From: Desulfoluna butyratoxydans
GTDB taxonomy: Bacteria > Desulfobacterota > Desulfobacteria > Desulfobacterales > Desulfolunaceae
Direction: 5' to 3'
NCBI RefSeq assembly: GCF_900699765.1
Contig: NZ_CAADHO010000017.1
Span: 1-41,256 of the forward strand
Length of the DNA: 41,256 nucleotides
Position numbers and translations under genes: made by a program. The notes below the pieces were generated by a model that searched no databases, had not been told where the DNA came from, and saw only the letters and a program-made list of their open reading frames with translations. Numbering within the stretch: the stretch's first letter is position 1; every line of letters begins with the position of its first letter. Shown here piece after piece: positions 8,984 through 17,350 of the stretch.

Positions 8984-9011
8984 TAGGGGAATAGGGAATA
9001 GGGAATAGGGG
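8984..9011. repeat. Short AATAGGG heptamer run
   Basis: About four tandem, slightly degenerate copies of ATAGGGA lie just after the rubredoxin stop. This is the reverse complement of the CCCTATT array at the left edge of the window, so the same simple repeat is dispersed at several loci. Confidence 0.85.
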
Positions 9012-9133
9012 CGGCTGTTGCATCACGTCTCTTGCCGTGGGGTTGTTTCTCATGCACAGGGCGGATGCACGTTGTCCCGGCAACAGGTGAAACCTGAAAG
9101 GTTGTGAACCATTTCAACACGCAAGGAGGAACC

Positions 9134-9763
9134 ATGGATTTTTCCGACGTTATTGCCACCCGCCGCGCAGTCAATCATTTTGACTCCAAACAAGATGTGC
9201 CGGATGCCCTGTTGAGAGAAGTCGTGGAGATGGCCGCCACCACCCCGTCGTCCTTTAACCTTCAGCCCTGGAGCCTCATGGTCCTGCGGGACGAAGAGGA
9301 GAAGATGCGGCTTCGCAAGCAGGCCATGGGCCAGGCCAAGGTGAGCGAGGCTCCGGTGACCCTCATCGTTCTGGCAGACCGCAGGGGCTGGGCCCCGGGC
9401 ACCCCCTTTGCCGAGAAGAACTTCCAGGAGATGATCAAGGCCGGAACCATGACCGAAGACCGGCGGGACTGGTTTGCCAACGCCTGCACCAACCTCTACG
9501 GCACCTCCGAAGAGTCCCAGGTTGCCTTTGCCACCAAGAACACCGGTTTTTTCGCCATGGCCCTGATGCTCGCAGCCCGGAGCAAAGGCCTCCATACCCA
9601 CCCCATGGATGGCTTCTCCCGGGAAGGCGTCATGAAAGAGTTCAACATCCCCGACCACTACTGGATTCCCCTTCTCATGGCCGTGGGTTATTTCAACGAC
9701 GGAAAAGAACTCGCCCCTCCCAAATGGCGCAAAACCTATGATGAGATTGTTGTAAAATTTTAA
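9134..9763 (+). CDS. Nitroreductase-family flavoprotein
   Basis: A 209-residue FMN-dependent nitroreductase-like protein. The start at 9134 follows AAGGAGGA by 4 bases; an in-frame ATG at 9104 has no such signal. Family hallmarks are the N-terminal TRRAVNHFD (phosphate-binding arginines near residues 10-11), TTPSSFNLQPW (flavin pocket) and the C-terminal glycine-containing strand MAVGYFNDG. Members reduce nitro compounds, quinones or enones using NAD(P)H as dimers. The substrate is not readable. It stands alone between repeat clusters. Confidence 0.9.
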   Translation: MDFSDVIATRRAVNHFDSKQDVPDALLREVVEMAATTPSSFNLQPWSLMVLRDEEEKMRLRKQAMGQAKVSEAPVTLIVLADRRGWAPGTPFAEKNFQEMIKAGTMTEDRRDWFANACTNLYGTSEESQVAFATKNTGFFAMALMLAARSKGLHTHPMDGFSREGVMKEFNIPDHYWIPLLMAVGYFNDGKELAPPKWRKTYDEIVVKF

Positions 9764-9831
9764 AGAGAGAGTACCACCGGAAGCACCTGTGCCTATAAAT
9801 GGTGTACGGAGTGAACCTTACGGTGTGGAAT

Positions 9832-10010
9832 AAAGCCGCACAGGGGTGCGGCGCTCCACAGGCGAGGAAGAAAACCGGTTTTGACCGCATAAGCCGCCAC
9901 CATTGGAAGCGCCGGGGCCCGTAGGGTGCGTCCCACGCACCGGAACCGAAGCGTAACGATCCTTGGAACGCATCCCAAAAACCAGGGCCGTTGGGTGTTC
10001 AATGATGGTG
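9832..10010. repeat. Long direct repeat, copy 1
   Basis: About 179 bases nearly identical to 10091-10269 (period 259). It contains the hairpin GGTGCGT-CCC-ACGCACC at 9925-9941 flanked by GGGCCCGTA and GGAACCGAAGCG. It shares its core with the repeats at 5482-5924. Bases 9764-10372 hold no gene. Confidence 0.9.
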
Positions 10011-10090
10011 GGTGGAGTGCCCTGGCGGTGTTGCGGTTTGCGACCTTCGTCATGATGCCCCGGCCAGTTATGGACCAAGCGGTGATAAAA

Positions 10091-10281
10091 AAAGCCGCAC
10101 AGGAGTGCGGCGCTCCACAGGCGAGGAAGAAAACCGGTTTTGACCGCATAAGCCGCCACCATTGGAAGCGCCGGGGCCCGTAGGGTGCGTCCCACGCACC
10201 GGAACCGAAGCGTAACGATCCTTAAAACGCATCCCAAAAACCAGGGTTGTTGGGTGCTCAACCATGGTGCACGGAGTGCAC
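10091..10281. repeat. Long direct repeat, copy 2, with terminal hairpin
   Basis: Near-identical second copy of the 9832 repeat, with hairpin GGTGCGT-CCC-ACGCACC at 10184-10200. It is followed by a second hairpin, GGTGCAC-GGA-GTGCAC, at 10265-10280. It lies about 90 bases upstream of the TIGR02757 gene, so the hairpins may be transcribed in its leader. Confidence 0.9.
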
Positions 10282-10372
10282 ACGATGGGTGTGACGGTTG
10301 GCGATTACGGTTACGATGATCCGGCTTGCCATTGAAACGAAGGCAAATTGATAAAAACGAAGGACGGATTGG

Positions 10373-11164
10373 TTGAATAAAAAAGAGAAAGCCCTGAAAG
10401 CCCGGCTGGACGATCTGCATGACCGCTGGAACCGGCGCGAATACGTGAGCCCTGACCCCCTTGAGACCCTTTACGATTACGAGGATCCCATGGATCGCGA
10501 GGTGGTGGGCATGGTGGCCTCGGGCCTGGCCTACGGGCGTGTGGCCCAGATCCTCATCAGCGTTCGCAGGGTCCTTGGGCTCATGGGGCCGTCTCCCCGC
10601 GGATGGCTTCTCGACCGGGAGCCTGCCGACATCGAGGCGGCCCTGACGGGCTTTGTCCACCGCTTTACCAAGGACACCCATATGGCGGCTCTCCTCGTGG
10701 GCATCCGGGAGGCGCTCCTCACCCACGGCTCCCTGAAGGCGTGTTTTCTTGCCGGGTACGATGCCCGGGACAAGACCCTCCTGCCCGCCCTGTCTGCCTA
10801 CGCAAAAAACATCAAAGGGAATCGGGACCTTCCCGGCCACCTCCTCTCCGACCCCGACGGCAAGAGCGCCTGCAAAAAGGCGAACCTCTTCCTGCGCTGG
10901 ATGGTCCGGTGCGACGAGGTGGACCCCGGGGGCTGGCACGATGCCCTCCCTTCTGCCAAACTCATCATTCCCATCGACACGCACATGCATAAAATCTCCC
11001 TGGCATTAGGCCTCACCACCCGCAAAGCCGCAGACCTCAAAACCGCCGTGGAGGTGACAACCCGCCTCGGCCGCCTCTGCCCCGAAGACCCCACCCGGTA
11101 CGATTTTGCCCTGACCCGCTTTGGAATCCGCGGCGAGTTGGAGCTGAGCGAATTGCTCGGGTAG
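10373..11164 (+). CDS. TIGR02757 (DUF2400) family protein
   Basis: A 263-residue member of the TIGR02757/DUF2400 family, common in Bacteroidetes and Desulfobacterota. The fold is thought to relate to HhH-GPD DNA glycosylases, but no activity is established. Family landmarks are YDYEDPMDREVVGMVASGLAYG near the start, the cysteine-containing KKANLFLRWMVRCDEVDPG and the IPIDTHMHKI stretch. The start is a TTG, supported by GAAGGA 8 bases upstream; no in-frame ATG precedes the conserved region. The gene appears monocistronic, between a repeat cluster and a MITE. Confidence 0.85.
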   Translation: MNKKEKALKARLDDLHDRWNRREYVSPDPLETLYDYEDPMDREVVGMVASGLAYGRVAQILISVRRVLGLMGPSPRGWLLDREPADIEAALTGFVHRFTKDTHMAALLVGIREALLTHGSLKACFLAGYDARDKTLLPALSAYAKNIKGNRDLPGHLLSDPDGKSACKKANLFLRWMVRCDEVDPGGWHDALPSAKLIIPIDTHMHKISLALGLTTRKAADLKTAVEVTTRLGRLCPEDPTRYDFALTRFGIRGELELSELLG

Positions 11165-11312
11165 CTTCCGCTTCTCAATTACTCGTACGGCGTGATCCGT
11201 TTCATAGTGAAAATATTGTGGGAAGGGTAGATACCTTTGCGCGTGGGTGTCCGGCACGGCTTCAGGCCGGGTTCCCGGGGGGGCGGGATTTGAAATATAA
11301 GAAAAGAGAGAT

Positions 11313-11522
11313 GTACCTATTCAGCTATGCCTCCGGCGGGTCGCTTTTTTAAAAAAAGCTCCGCAAAAAACTTTTCTAACGCGGGTGCGAAAATGTCGAA
11401 ATTGTTTCGGCGTAGCCTGGAAGACTTACTTAAGACCTGTTTGTCAAACCCGACTCATAAAATCGGGCAAAAGTTTGGCCCCCGGCAGGGCCGCCGGAGG
11501 CAATTTTGAGCTGAATAGTTAC
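11313..11522. mobile_element. 210-bp MITE with IS66-like ends and 8-bp target duplication
   Basis: Terminal inverted repeats GTACCTATTCAGCT (11313-11326) and AGCTGAATAGTTAC (11509-11522) match at 13 of 14 positions. Inside them a second inverted pair, GCCTCCGGCGG (11329-11339) and CCGCCGGAGGC (11491-11501), continues the symmetry after a small indel. The element is flanked by a perfect direct repeat AGAGAGAT (11305-11312 and 11523-11530), the expected target-site duplication. Ends beginning GTAA and 8-bp duplications are features of the IS66 family. The interior is AT-rich, has no transposase, and has only a 60-codon frame I do not believe. It must be mobilised in trans. Confidence 0.8.
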
Positions 11523-11542
11523 AGAGAGATAAGGAATCGATT

Positions 11543-11830
11543 ATGGATGAGAAGGTGACGGTTTACAGGTTTGTGGGAGAAAAAGGCGAGAGCACAACCA
11601 TCGAGGCTTATTTCAAGGGAGACAAGCTGGTGGTTCAGGGGTGCGACACAGGCGCTTCGGCAACCGGGGCGTTGGGGGACTGGGACTACGAGTACTGGCT
11701 CTATGCGGACAAGGCCATCTGCCCCGGCAATATCCTGGAGATTTTAAAAAGTGGTTTTCGTGGTTTTACGGCCATCAAGCAGTGGTTTGACGAGCAGCAG
11801 ATTGGCTATGACGTCGTTTCCTATGCCTGA
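11543..11830 (+). CDS. Hypothetical 95-residue protein
   Basis: I do not recognise this family. The start follows AAGGAAT about 8 bases upstream, and composition matches the GC-rich host, so it is probably real. The product is soluble and acidic with a conserved-looking tract GDWDYEYWLYADKA in the middle and a C-terminal FDEQQIGYDVVSY. The MITE target duplication ends 12 bases before its start codon, so the insertion separates the gene from its original promoter; the AT-rich element may now supply transcription. Confidence 0.65.
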   Translation: MDEKVTVYRFVGEKGESTTIEAYFKGDKLVVQGCDTGASATGALGDWDYEYWLYADKAICPGNILEILKSGFRGFTAIKQWFDEQQIGYDVVSYA

Positions 11831-12078
11831 GTTTTCACGCCTGGATTTCTGGGTGCCATATACGTCACGTTGTCGACACAGGACCACATATGACCCCGTG
11901 TGATGCCGCATGCGATCCTTTGTGTGGGGTGCCGGATGTAAATTGCCCAAAACGGGGGGAATTTGATGTTCGGCATGGAACTTGATTCCGATACGTCCAG
12001 GCACAGCCCTTTTGTATGGTGAAGGGGCCGGGAGCCATGGCGCGGATCAATATCCGGGATCGCACACAGGAGGAGACA

Positions 12079-12948
12079 ATGGACGCAGGCAAGGCAATAT
12101 CCGGGAAAAAATATCACACCTGGGATGAGGTGTTTGAGGTGTCAACGCCCATGGCATTCAGGGCTCTCAACACGGGGACGATTACCTCCCCCCTGACGCC
12201 TTACACCCAGGCGGAGAGTATTCCGGCCGGTGTGGACACATCGAAGACCGTCTCCCACGCGGTGATGGCGTTTTATTTTCACCACCCGGAGAAGGGCGAT
12301 ATCCTCATAGACAGCGGGTTTGACAGGTCGTTTTACGAAAATCCCCCCTTTGGGAATTTGTCGCCCTTTGTCATCGATTTTCTCGAGGGCAACAGGGCCC
12401 GCTACACCCAGCAAAAAGATGAGGACTTAGAGTCCCGGCTTCGAAAAAACAATATCCATCCTACCCACCTCTTTTTGACTCACATGCACCCGGACCATAC
12501 CGCCGGGATACCGGCCCTGTCTCCCTCGTGCAATATATGCTATGGAAAGAAGGAGAATTCGGCGCACTACCGCCTGATGACGGGGAGTCACCTGAAAGGA
12601 AAGGGGGATATCTCTCTTATTGATACCGATCCAGCTCCGGCGATTCCTCCGTTTGATCATGCGGTGGACCTGTTCGGGGACGGCTCTTTCTGGGCGCTGT
12701 CCACACCGGGCCACACAACGGACCATCTTGCCTACCTGATCAATGCGGAACCGTTCCCCATCCTTGTCGTGGGGGATGCGGAACTCTCGGCCTGGGGCAT
12801 GACCCAGGGGGTGTTCATGAACTCCGATGGCGGGAAAGAAGGGCAGCAGGCCGTTCGGGAATCGGCAAATGCGATTCGCGGGTTTCATCGGATGTACCCC
12901 CGCGTGGCCGTGTGGTTTTCCCATGATGAAAAGCCCCTGGCCCCATGA
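12079..12948 (+). CDS. Metallo-beta-lactamase-fold hydrolase
   Basis: A 289-residue MBL-fold protein. The start at 12079 is set by AGGAGGAGA just upstream. The zinc motif HMHPDH (residues 135-140) supplies the HxHxDH ligands; later ligands are His in STPGHTTDH and Asp in VVGDAELSAWG, and SHDEKP closes the domain. The overall plan resembles the N-acyl homoserine lactonase branch of the superfamily, but MBL substrates (lactones, esters, thioesters, phosphodiesters) cannot be told from motifs. No signal peptide is visible. The next gene, a methyltransferase, starts 43 bases on, so the two may be co-transcribed. Confidence 0.88.
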   Translation: MDAGKAISGKKYHTWDEVFEVSTPMAFRALNTGTITSPLTPYTQAESIPAGVDTSKTVSHAVMAFYFHHPEKGDILIDSGFDRSFYENPPFGNLSPFVIDFLEGNRARYTQQKDEDLESRLRKNNIHPTHLFLTHMHPDHTAGIPALSPSCNICYGKKENSAHYRLMTGSHLKGKGDISLIDTDPAPAIPPFDHAVDLFGDGSFWALSTPGHTTDHLAYLINAEPFPILVVGDAELSAWGMTQGVFMNSDGGKEGQQAVRESANAIRGFHRMYPRVAVWFSHDEKPLAP

Positions 12949-12991
12949 GCGCCCAGACCTAATTACCCTGCAAAGACAGTAAGGAAGAATC

Positions 12992-13642
12992 ATGGAAACA
13001 ACAGCCCGCAGCCCCTGGGATACCGATTACAAAGGCACCGAACCGTCCCCTGTCTACGAGCCGCTCTGGCACATGCTCCAGCAGTTTCTGGGTGACTTTC
13101 CGGCGACATCGGTGCTGGATTTCGGATGCGGAGACGGTAACTATGCCTACCTCATGGCCGAAGAGGGGCTTCGGGTAACAGGGGTTGATATCTCGTTACG
13201 GGCCGTAGAAAAAGCCGTGGCCCTGGGCAACGCGCGGACGAACGGACGATGCCGATTCATGAGGCACGATTCCATTCCCGAGGACGTGCCCGACGGCTCC
13301 TTTGACGTGGTGGTGATGCTCAATGTCCTTCATTGCTTAACGTTAAAAGAACGGGTAGACTTACTCGTCAAGGCAAAGAGGGTGTTGAAACAGGGCGGGG
13401 TACTCTTCGCCAGCGTGCTGGACGTGGAGGACGAATCCTACCCGAGGCACGAATGGACGGAAATCGAGCCACATACCTTTGACGACGGCACCGGTAAACT
13501 CTTTCATTTTTATTCGCGGGAAGAACTGGCCGAAGAGTTGAAAGGGTTTTCCATTTCCGAGTGCGACATGCTTCGGAACATCCATCCTGATGTGGGAAGG
13601 CAAAGCGCCTTGTTTGTGGTGACTGCAACGAACAAGGGGTAA
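12992..13642 (+). CDS. Class I SAM-dependent methyltransferase
   Basis: A 216-residue Rossmann-type methyltransferase. Motif I is VLDFGCGDGNYAYLM (about residues 40-54) followed by an acidic motif II residue in VTGVDIS; SFDVVVMLNVLHCL is the motif IV/V region. It resembles the UbiE/Tehb-type small-molecule branch (Methyltransf_25/11). The substrate is unknown. AAGGAAG precedes the ATG. It follows the MBL-fold gene closely, but nothing functionally links them beyond position. Confidence 0.88.
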   Translation: METTARSPWDTDYKGTEPSPVYEPLWHMLQQFLGDFPATSVLDFGCGDGNYAYLMAEEGLRVTGVDISLRAVEKAVALGNARTNGRCRFMRHDSIPEDVPDGSFDVVVMLNVLHCLTLKERVDLLVKAKRVLKQGGVLFASVLDVEDESYPRHEWTEIEPHTFDDGTGKLFHFYSREELAEELKGFSISECDMLRNIHPDVGRQSALFVVTATNKG

Positions 13643-13813
13643 GGGCACGCATTCTGTGCCGTTTATCAATTGGGACTTGCTTCACACTGAAAAATATACA
13701 GATTCCATGGGAATACTTGCTGACGGTGGCGTTGAGGTACTCTCAACGCCAAGGGCGGGCTGAGACAATTCTGACAAACAGGCTTGTGCCTTTCGGGTGA
13801 AGGGAGACGTGCC

Positions 13814-15406
13814 ATGCGTGTGTCGGCGGGAAAATCCAGGGCAGCGGAGGAGCGTACGGCAACGGCAACGGCAACGGTTACGGGTGCCGGTGTGCCACAC
13901 CGGCCACATGCCGGGCCCTCCCTGTACGGCGGTCCGAACATCGCCTTGCAGCGGGCCCTTGGCAATCGGTCTGTGGAGAGACTGGCGCGGCAAGGCACCC
14001 ATGCTTCCGTTCAGGCCGGGCTGAGGGTGAGTGCCCCCGGCGACGCCTGTGAGGGGGAAGCCCATCGCATCGCCGACGAGGTGGCGTGCAAGGCCTGCGA
14101 GGGCAGCACAGAGCCTTCCGTGGCCATCACCGGGCGGCCTGCCCCTGGCACCCCCTGGCTTTTTCAGGGGAAAGGCACCGAAGCGGTCACCCCCATTCCC
14201 CATGGCGGTGGAAAACCCCTGCCCGGAAAAACCAGGGCGCGTTTCGAATCCTCCCTGGGCCGGGATTTTTCCCGTGTCCGAGTCCACGCCGACCATAAAG
14301 CCGCCTTGTCTGCGGAGCGTCTGAACGCCGAGGCATATACTTGTGGCAATGATATTGTCTTTGCAAGGCAGCGATACGCCCCCGAGTCACCTTCGGGCCG
14401 CCACCTGCTCGCCCACGAACTCGTCCATGTGGCCCAGCAGCAGAGGGGCCCTGCACACCCCCAGGTGATCCAGCGCTCCTGCGCCAATAATTTTGCGGGC
14501 AACACCCCCCAGACCTGTCGCGGGAGCATCGATGTTCGGGCAGGGGAGATCTCCATGCCCAATATCTCTTTTTTTCACCTCTATGTGGTGTTCACCGACG
14601 CCAACGGCGACCCCTGGGCCATCCGGGGCGGCCCGGCAGGCGGGGGCCGGGGGTACGGCAACATCGTGACCAATTGCGGCGCCTACCGGCCGGGGTTCAT
14701 CGATTACGACACCCGCTCTCCTTCGGTGACGGTTTATCAGGGGAACCAGGCGTGCACCAAGGCCCGGACCATGAAAAGCCACGCCAGGCAGATCAACGGC
14801 TGGAACATCCCGTATGCCCCGGACGGACCCAACTGCAACTCGGTTGTGGCCTCCATGCTGAGGAGCGCCGGGCTCCCCATGCGAAAGCCCAACGTGGCGG
14901 CCCCGGGATTCGACACGGTGCTGTCCCCCACCGGGCCGGTGAGCGCAGGGGGGCTGGGGGACAGGCGGCACCGGGTCTTTCTCCAGGTGAACAGCCTGGA
15001 CCAGTTCCGCACCCTGGGTTTTGGCTACAGCATCGACACCTTTGAGGTGAGCGGCATCTCCTTTCCCCTGGTGCTCGGGGCCGAATACTCCATCGGAAAC
15101 CAGGCTCTCCTGGGCAGGCTTGGCCTCGGGGTGGAGCTGCCTCTGCTCAACATCCCCACAACGCCTCTGGCGCCCACCCACCTGCGGCTGTCCGGCGGGT
15201 TCCAGGGCGGGGGCCAGCGTTCGGAAGAGGGGAGCGAACGGCGCATGGATACCCTTGTGGGCGGGTATTTCCAGGCCCAGCTCGGCCTGGACATCAGCCG
15301 GTTCCGGATCAGCCCGTTTTACAGGTTCAGCGCCCTGCGCAACATCAGCGACAGGACCACCACCAAGGCCCATGTGGGCGGTATCAACCTGGGGTTTACC
15401 TTTTAA
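13814..15406 (+). CDS. DUF4157 (eCIS-core) protein with C-terminal barrel-like region
   Basis: A 530-residue mosaic. GAAGGGAGA precedes the ATG at 13814; an upstream in-frame TTG is less likely. Residues 75-220 are an eCIS-core DUF4157 domain: GRDFSRVRVHAD, AYTCGNDIVFA and the zinc-protease-like HELVHVAQQ (HExxH, residues 201-205). Residues 245-355 have His255 and then GPNCNSVVASMLRSAG with Cys341, an order that suggests a circularly permuted NlpC/P60 (LRAT-like) fold. Residues 400-530 consist of alternating amphipathic strands ending in GINLGFTF, like an outer-membrane beta-barrel terminus. DUF4157 marks cargo of extracellular contractile injection systems, but no such locus is in view and no Sec signal is present. 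Confidence 0.75.
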   Translation: MRVSAGKSRAAEERTATATATVTGAGVPHRPHAGPSLYGGPNIALQRALGNRSVERLARQGTHASVQAGLRVSAPGDACEGEAHRIADEVACKACEGSTEPSVAITGRPAPGTPWLFQGKGTEAVTPIPHGGGKPLPGKTRARFESSLGRDFSRVRVHADHKAALSAERLNAEAYTCGNDIVFARQRYAPESPSGRHLLAHELVHVAQQQRGPAHPQVIQRSCANNFAGNTPQTCRGSIDVRAGEISMPNISFFHLYVVFTDANGDPWAIRGGPAGGGRGYGNIVTNCGAYRPGFIDYDTRSPSVTVYQGNQACTKARTMKSHARQINGWNIPYAPDGPNCNSVVASMLRSAGLPMRKPNVAAPGFDTVLSPTGPVSAGGLGDRRHRVFLQVNSLDQFRTLGFGYSIDTFEVSGISFPLVLGAEYSIGNQALLGRLGLGVELPLLNIPTTPLAPTHLRLSGGFQGGGQRSEEGSERRMDTLVGGYFQAQLGLDISRFRISPFYRFSALRNISDRTTTKAHVGGINLGFTF

Positions 15407-15442
15407 CGCAATGCGCTTCAAGCGCCCTTGGACAGGAGTGTC

Positions 15443-15763
15443 ATGAACCGATTTCACAACGGGAGACGCCGGATGAAATGGATCGGTCTGTCGGGGATTG
15501 TTCTGGTTTGGGCATCTGTTGCCGTGGCTGCACTGCCACCCCAATACCAGAACATGAAGGACCTGGACGTGATGATGGACTATATCAAAAAACACCCCGA
15601 AGTGGCGGCCACGGTGACATCCATAGATTTGGAGACATACACCGTTTATTACGGCCAGGGGTGCAAAGCCGTCTTCGGACGGAAGGAAACGACAAAACCA
15701 AAAGGGTTTGTCGGACCGGCCGACCCTTTGGAGTTTAAGAAGCAAAGCTGCTCCGAACGCTAA
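15443..15763 (+). CDS. Small secreted hypothetical protein
   Basis: A 106-residue protein starting at 15443 after ACAGGAGT. Basic residues RRRMK precede a hydrophobic core and VAVAALPP, a good Sec signal peptide with likely cleavage near residue 29, so the mature product is about 77 residues and periplasmic or secreted. Two cysteines (in QGCKAV and KQSCSER) could form a disulfide. It begins 36 bases after the DUF4157 gene and may be its partner or immunity protein, but that is only positional inference. I do not recognise the family. Confidence 0.65.
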   Translation: MNRFHNGRRRMKWIGLSGIVLVWASVAVAALPPQYQNMKDLDVMMDYIKKHPEVAATVTSIDLETYTVYYGQGCKAVFGRKETTKPKGFVGPADPLEFKKQSCSER

Positions 15764-15839
15764 CCCGTCTATTTCACGAGCCGAGTGCACCCGTAATCCG
15801 GGTGAGGGGCGTATCCAATTAACCCACAAGGGGGAATGC

Positions 15840-16454
15840 ATGAGCTATATCGATTCGTATGATCATGAGTACATCGGGTCCCTGGGCTATTTACCCATCT
15901 ATCATCCCCTGGAGGAGATCGAGGGCGATGACTGGGGCGGCTATGATTTCAGCGCGTCCCCTTCGGACCTCATCCTGGGCGGGGGAAGCGGCGAGCACCC
16001 GGGCCTTGTGATCCATAAGCTGGAAAGCCCGGCGGCAAAGTTTCTGTACGATCAGCTCACCGAGGAGGAAGAGGAGACCCTGGCCGATGCCGAGCGGTCG
16101 TACCTCCTTGAGCTTTGCTACGCAGACGACGTCCTGGAGTTCTGCGACTGGTCCGTGCGGCAGTACGCCAACCTGGCTGCCATGGCAGCTTCGGAGACCT
16201 TCGGGGCTCCCCTGGGGGAAGACGAGTCCGTGGAGGACTGGCTGCGCAAATCCATCGGTGAGCTGGTCTATTACTCCCTGCCGGAGCTGAACCCCGAGCA
16301 CGGAAAGCTGACGGAGATGTTCAGCCGCTTCAGCATCGATGCCACCATGCGCAATGTGCTGTGCGTGCCCCCGGGGTACCCCGCCTGCGGCGGTCGGAAG
16401 ACCACCGACGGGGAGTCCACGTGGGGATATCACCGGTGGGGCGTGGCGCCCTGA
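15840..16454 (+). CDS. Hypothetical acidic 204-residue protein
   Basis: Not recognised. The start at 15840 follows AAGGGGGAA; the longer in-frame extension upstream overlaps the preceding gene and lacks a ribosome binding site. The product is very acidic and soluble, with an EEEEE run (about residues 75-80), helical character and C-terminal VPPGYPACGG and GYHRWGVAP. It lies between a small secreted protein and a membrane-anchored peptidase-like protein in a run of genes unlike those of known pathways. Confidence 0.65.
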   Translation: MSYIDSYDHEYIGSLGYLPIYHPLEEIEGDDWGGYDFSASPSDLILGGGSGEHPGLVIHKLESPAAKFLYDQLTEEEEETLADAERSYLLELCYADDVLEFCDWSVRQYANLAAMAASETFGAPLGEDESVEDWLRKSIGELVYYSLPELNPEHGKLTEMFSRFSIDATMRNVLCVPPGYPACGGRKTTDGESTWGYHRWGVAP

Positions 16455-16492
16455 TGCGGGTTTGTGAAACAACGAAAGCACTGGTGTTCTGA

Positions 16493-17323
16493 ATGATAAA
16501 AAAAGGTCTGATAGGTGTTCTTTTCCTGGTGTTGTCTGGCGTGGTGTACCTCTTCCTCTGGGGGTTTCTCTTTCCGTGGTCACCGGTGAAGCCCGGGTAT
16601 GCCCACGAGGGGAACGCCCGGTGGTCGGTGTATTACCCCGAGGGTACGGCGCTGCCCGATGACTACGGGCATATCGGGGACCTGATGGAGGAAACCGAGG
16701 CCTTTCACCACCTGGCATACACCCATCCCGTGAAGGTGATCCTGTGCGCCACATCGGCGCAGTACCGCAGGTATTCGACCCAGCGATCCCATCTGTGCAC
16801 CATGGGGACCGGGACGGTCATCTATGTCAACCCCACGGTAAAGGAGACAAAACGGGATATCCGAAGTTTCCTGAAGCATGAGTTGTCCCATGCCCTTGTT
16901 TTCCAGCACATGACCCTGCCCCATGCATTCAAGCTGAAGCGGTGGATCAGGGAAGGCCTTGCCGTGTACTACGGGAACCCCCACCATTACTACCAGGGCG
17001 ATGCGTTTCTCTCCCTGGCCGTGGACAAAGGGTACTTTTTTGATTTCACCGGTGACGACGGGGAAAACCCTTCCCTGATCGGGCATATTCCCGCCGACCG
17101 GCGATACCTTTTTGAATACGCCGAGTACCGGTGTTTTGTTGATTACCTGATGACGCACTACGGTTCGGAACGATTTTTTGCCTTTCTGAACCTGGATATG
17201 CGTGCCCCAGAGGCTGAGAATGAAGCGTTCCGGCAGGTCTATGAGGTTGAGTTGTCGGCTGTGTTCCAGCAATTTAAACAAGAGGTGATGGCCAGGCACT
17301 GGCCGGGGCATTCTGATGCGTAG
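16493..17323 (+). CDS. Membrane-anchored metallopeptidase-like protein (gluzincin, MA-like)
   Basis: A 276-residue protein with an N-terminal hydrophobic anchor or signal (residues 6-29) and an extracytoplasmic domain. The motif KHELSHAL gives HExxH at His129-His133, and WIREGLAVYYG places Glu154 21 residues later, as in gluzincin zinc peptidases of the peptidase MA-like group. The residues after that (YLFEYAEYRCFVDYL) are the helical cap seen in such enzymes. The zinc ligands are complete, so it may be active; substrate unknown. No clear Shine-Dalgarno is seen at this ATG. It precedes a potassium channel gene by 27 bases. Confidence 0.8.
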   Translation: MIKKGLIGVLFLVLSGVVYLFLWGFLFPWSPVKPGYAHEGNARWSVYYPEGTALPDDYGHIGDLMEETEAFHHLAYTHPVKVILCATSAQYRRYSTQRSHLCTMGTGTVIYVNPTVKETKRDIRSFLKHELSHALVFQHMTLPHAFKLKRWIREGLAVYYGNPHHYYQGDAFLSLAVDKGYFFDFTGDDGENPSLIGHIPADRRYLFEYAEYRCFVDYLMTHYGSERFFAFLNLDMRAPEAENEAFRQVYEVELSAVFQQFKQEVMARHWPGHSDA

Positions 17324-17350
17324 CCCTCGTCTTTTTATGGAGAATTGACA

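Noticed and set aside
14387..15841. Long minus-strand open frames opposite real genes (also 16580-18208, 18289-19887, 20519-21757)
   Set aside because: They mirror GC-rich coding frames, lack ribosome binding sites and known domains, and the plus-strand genes have clear families.
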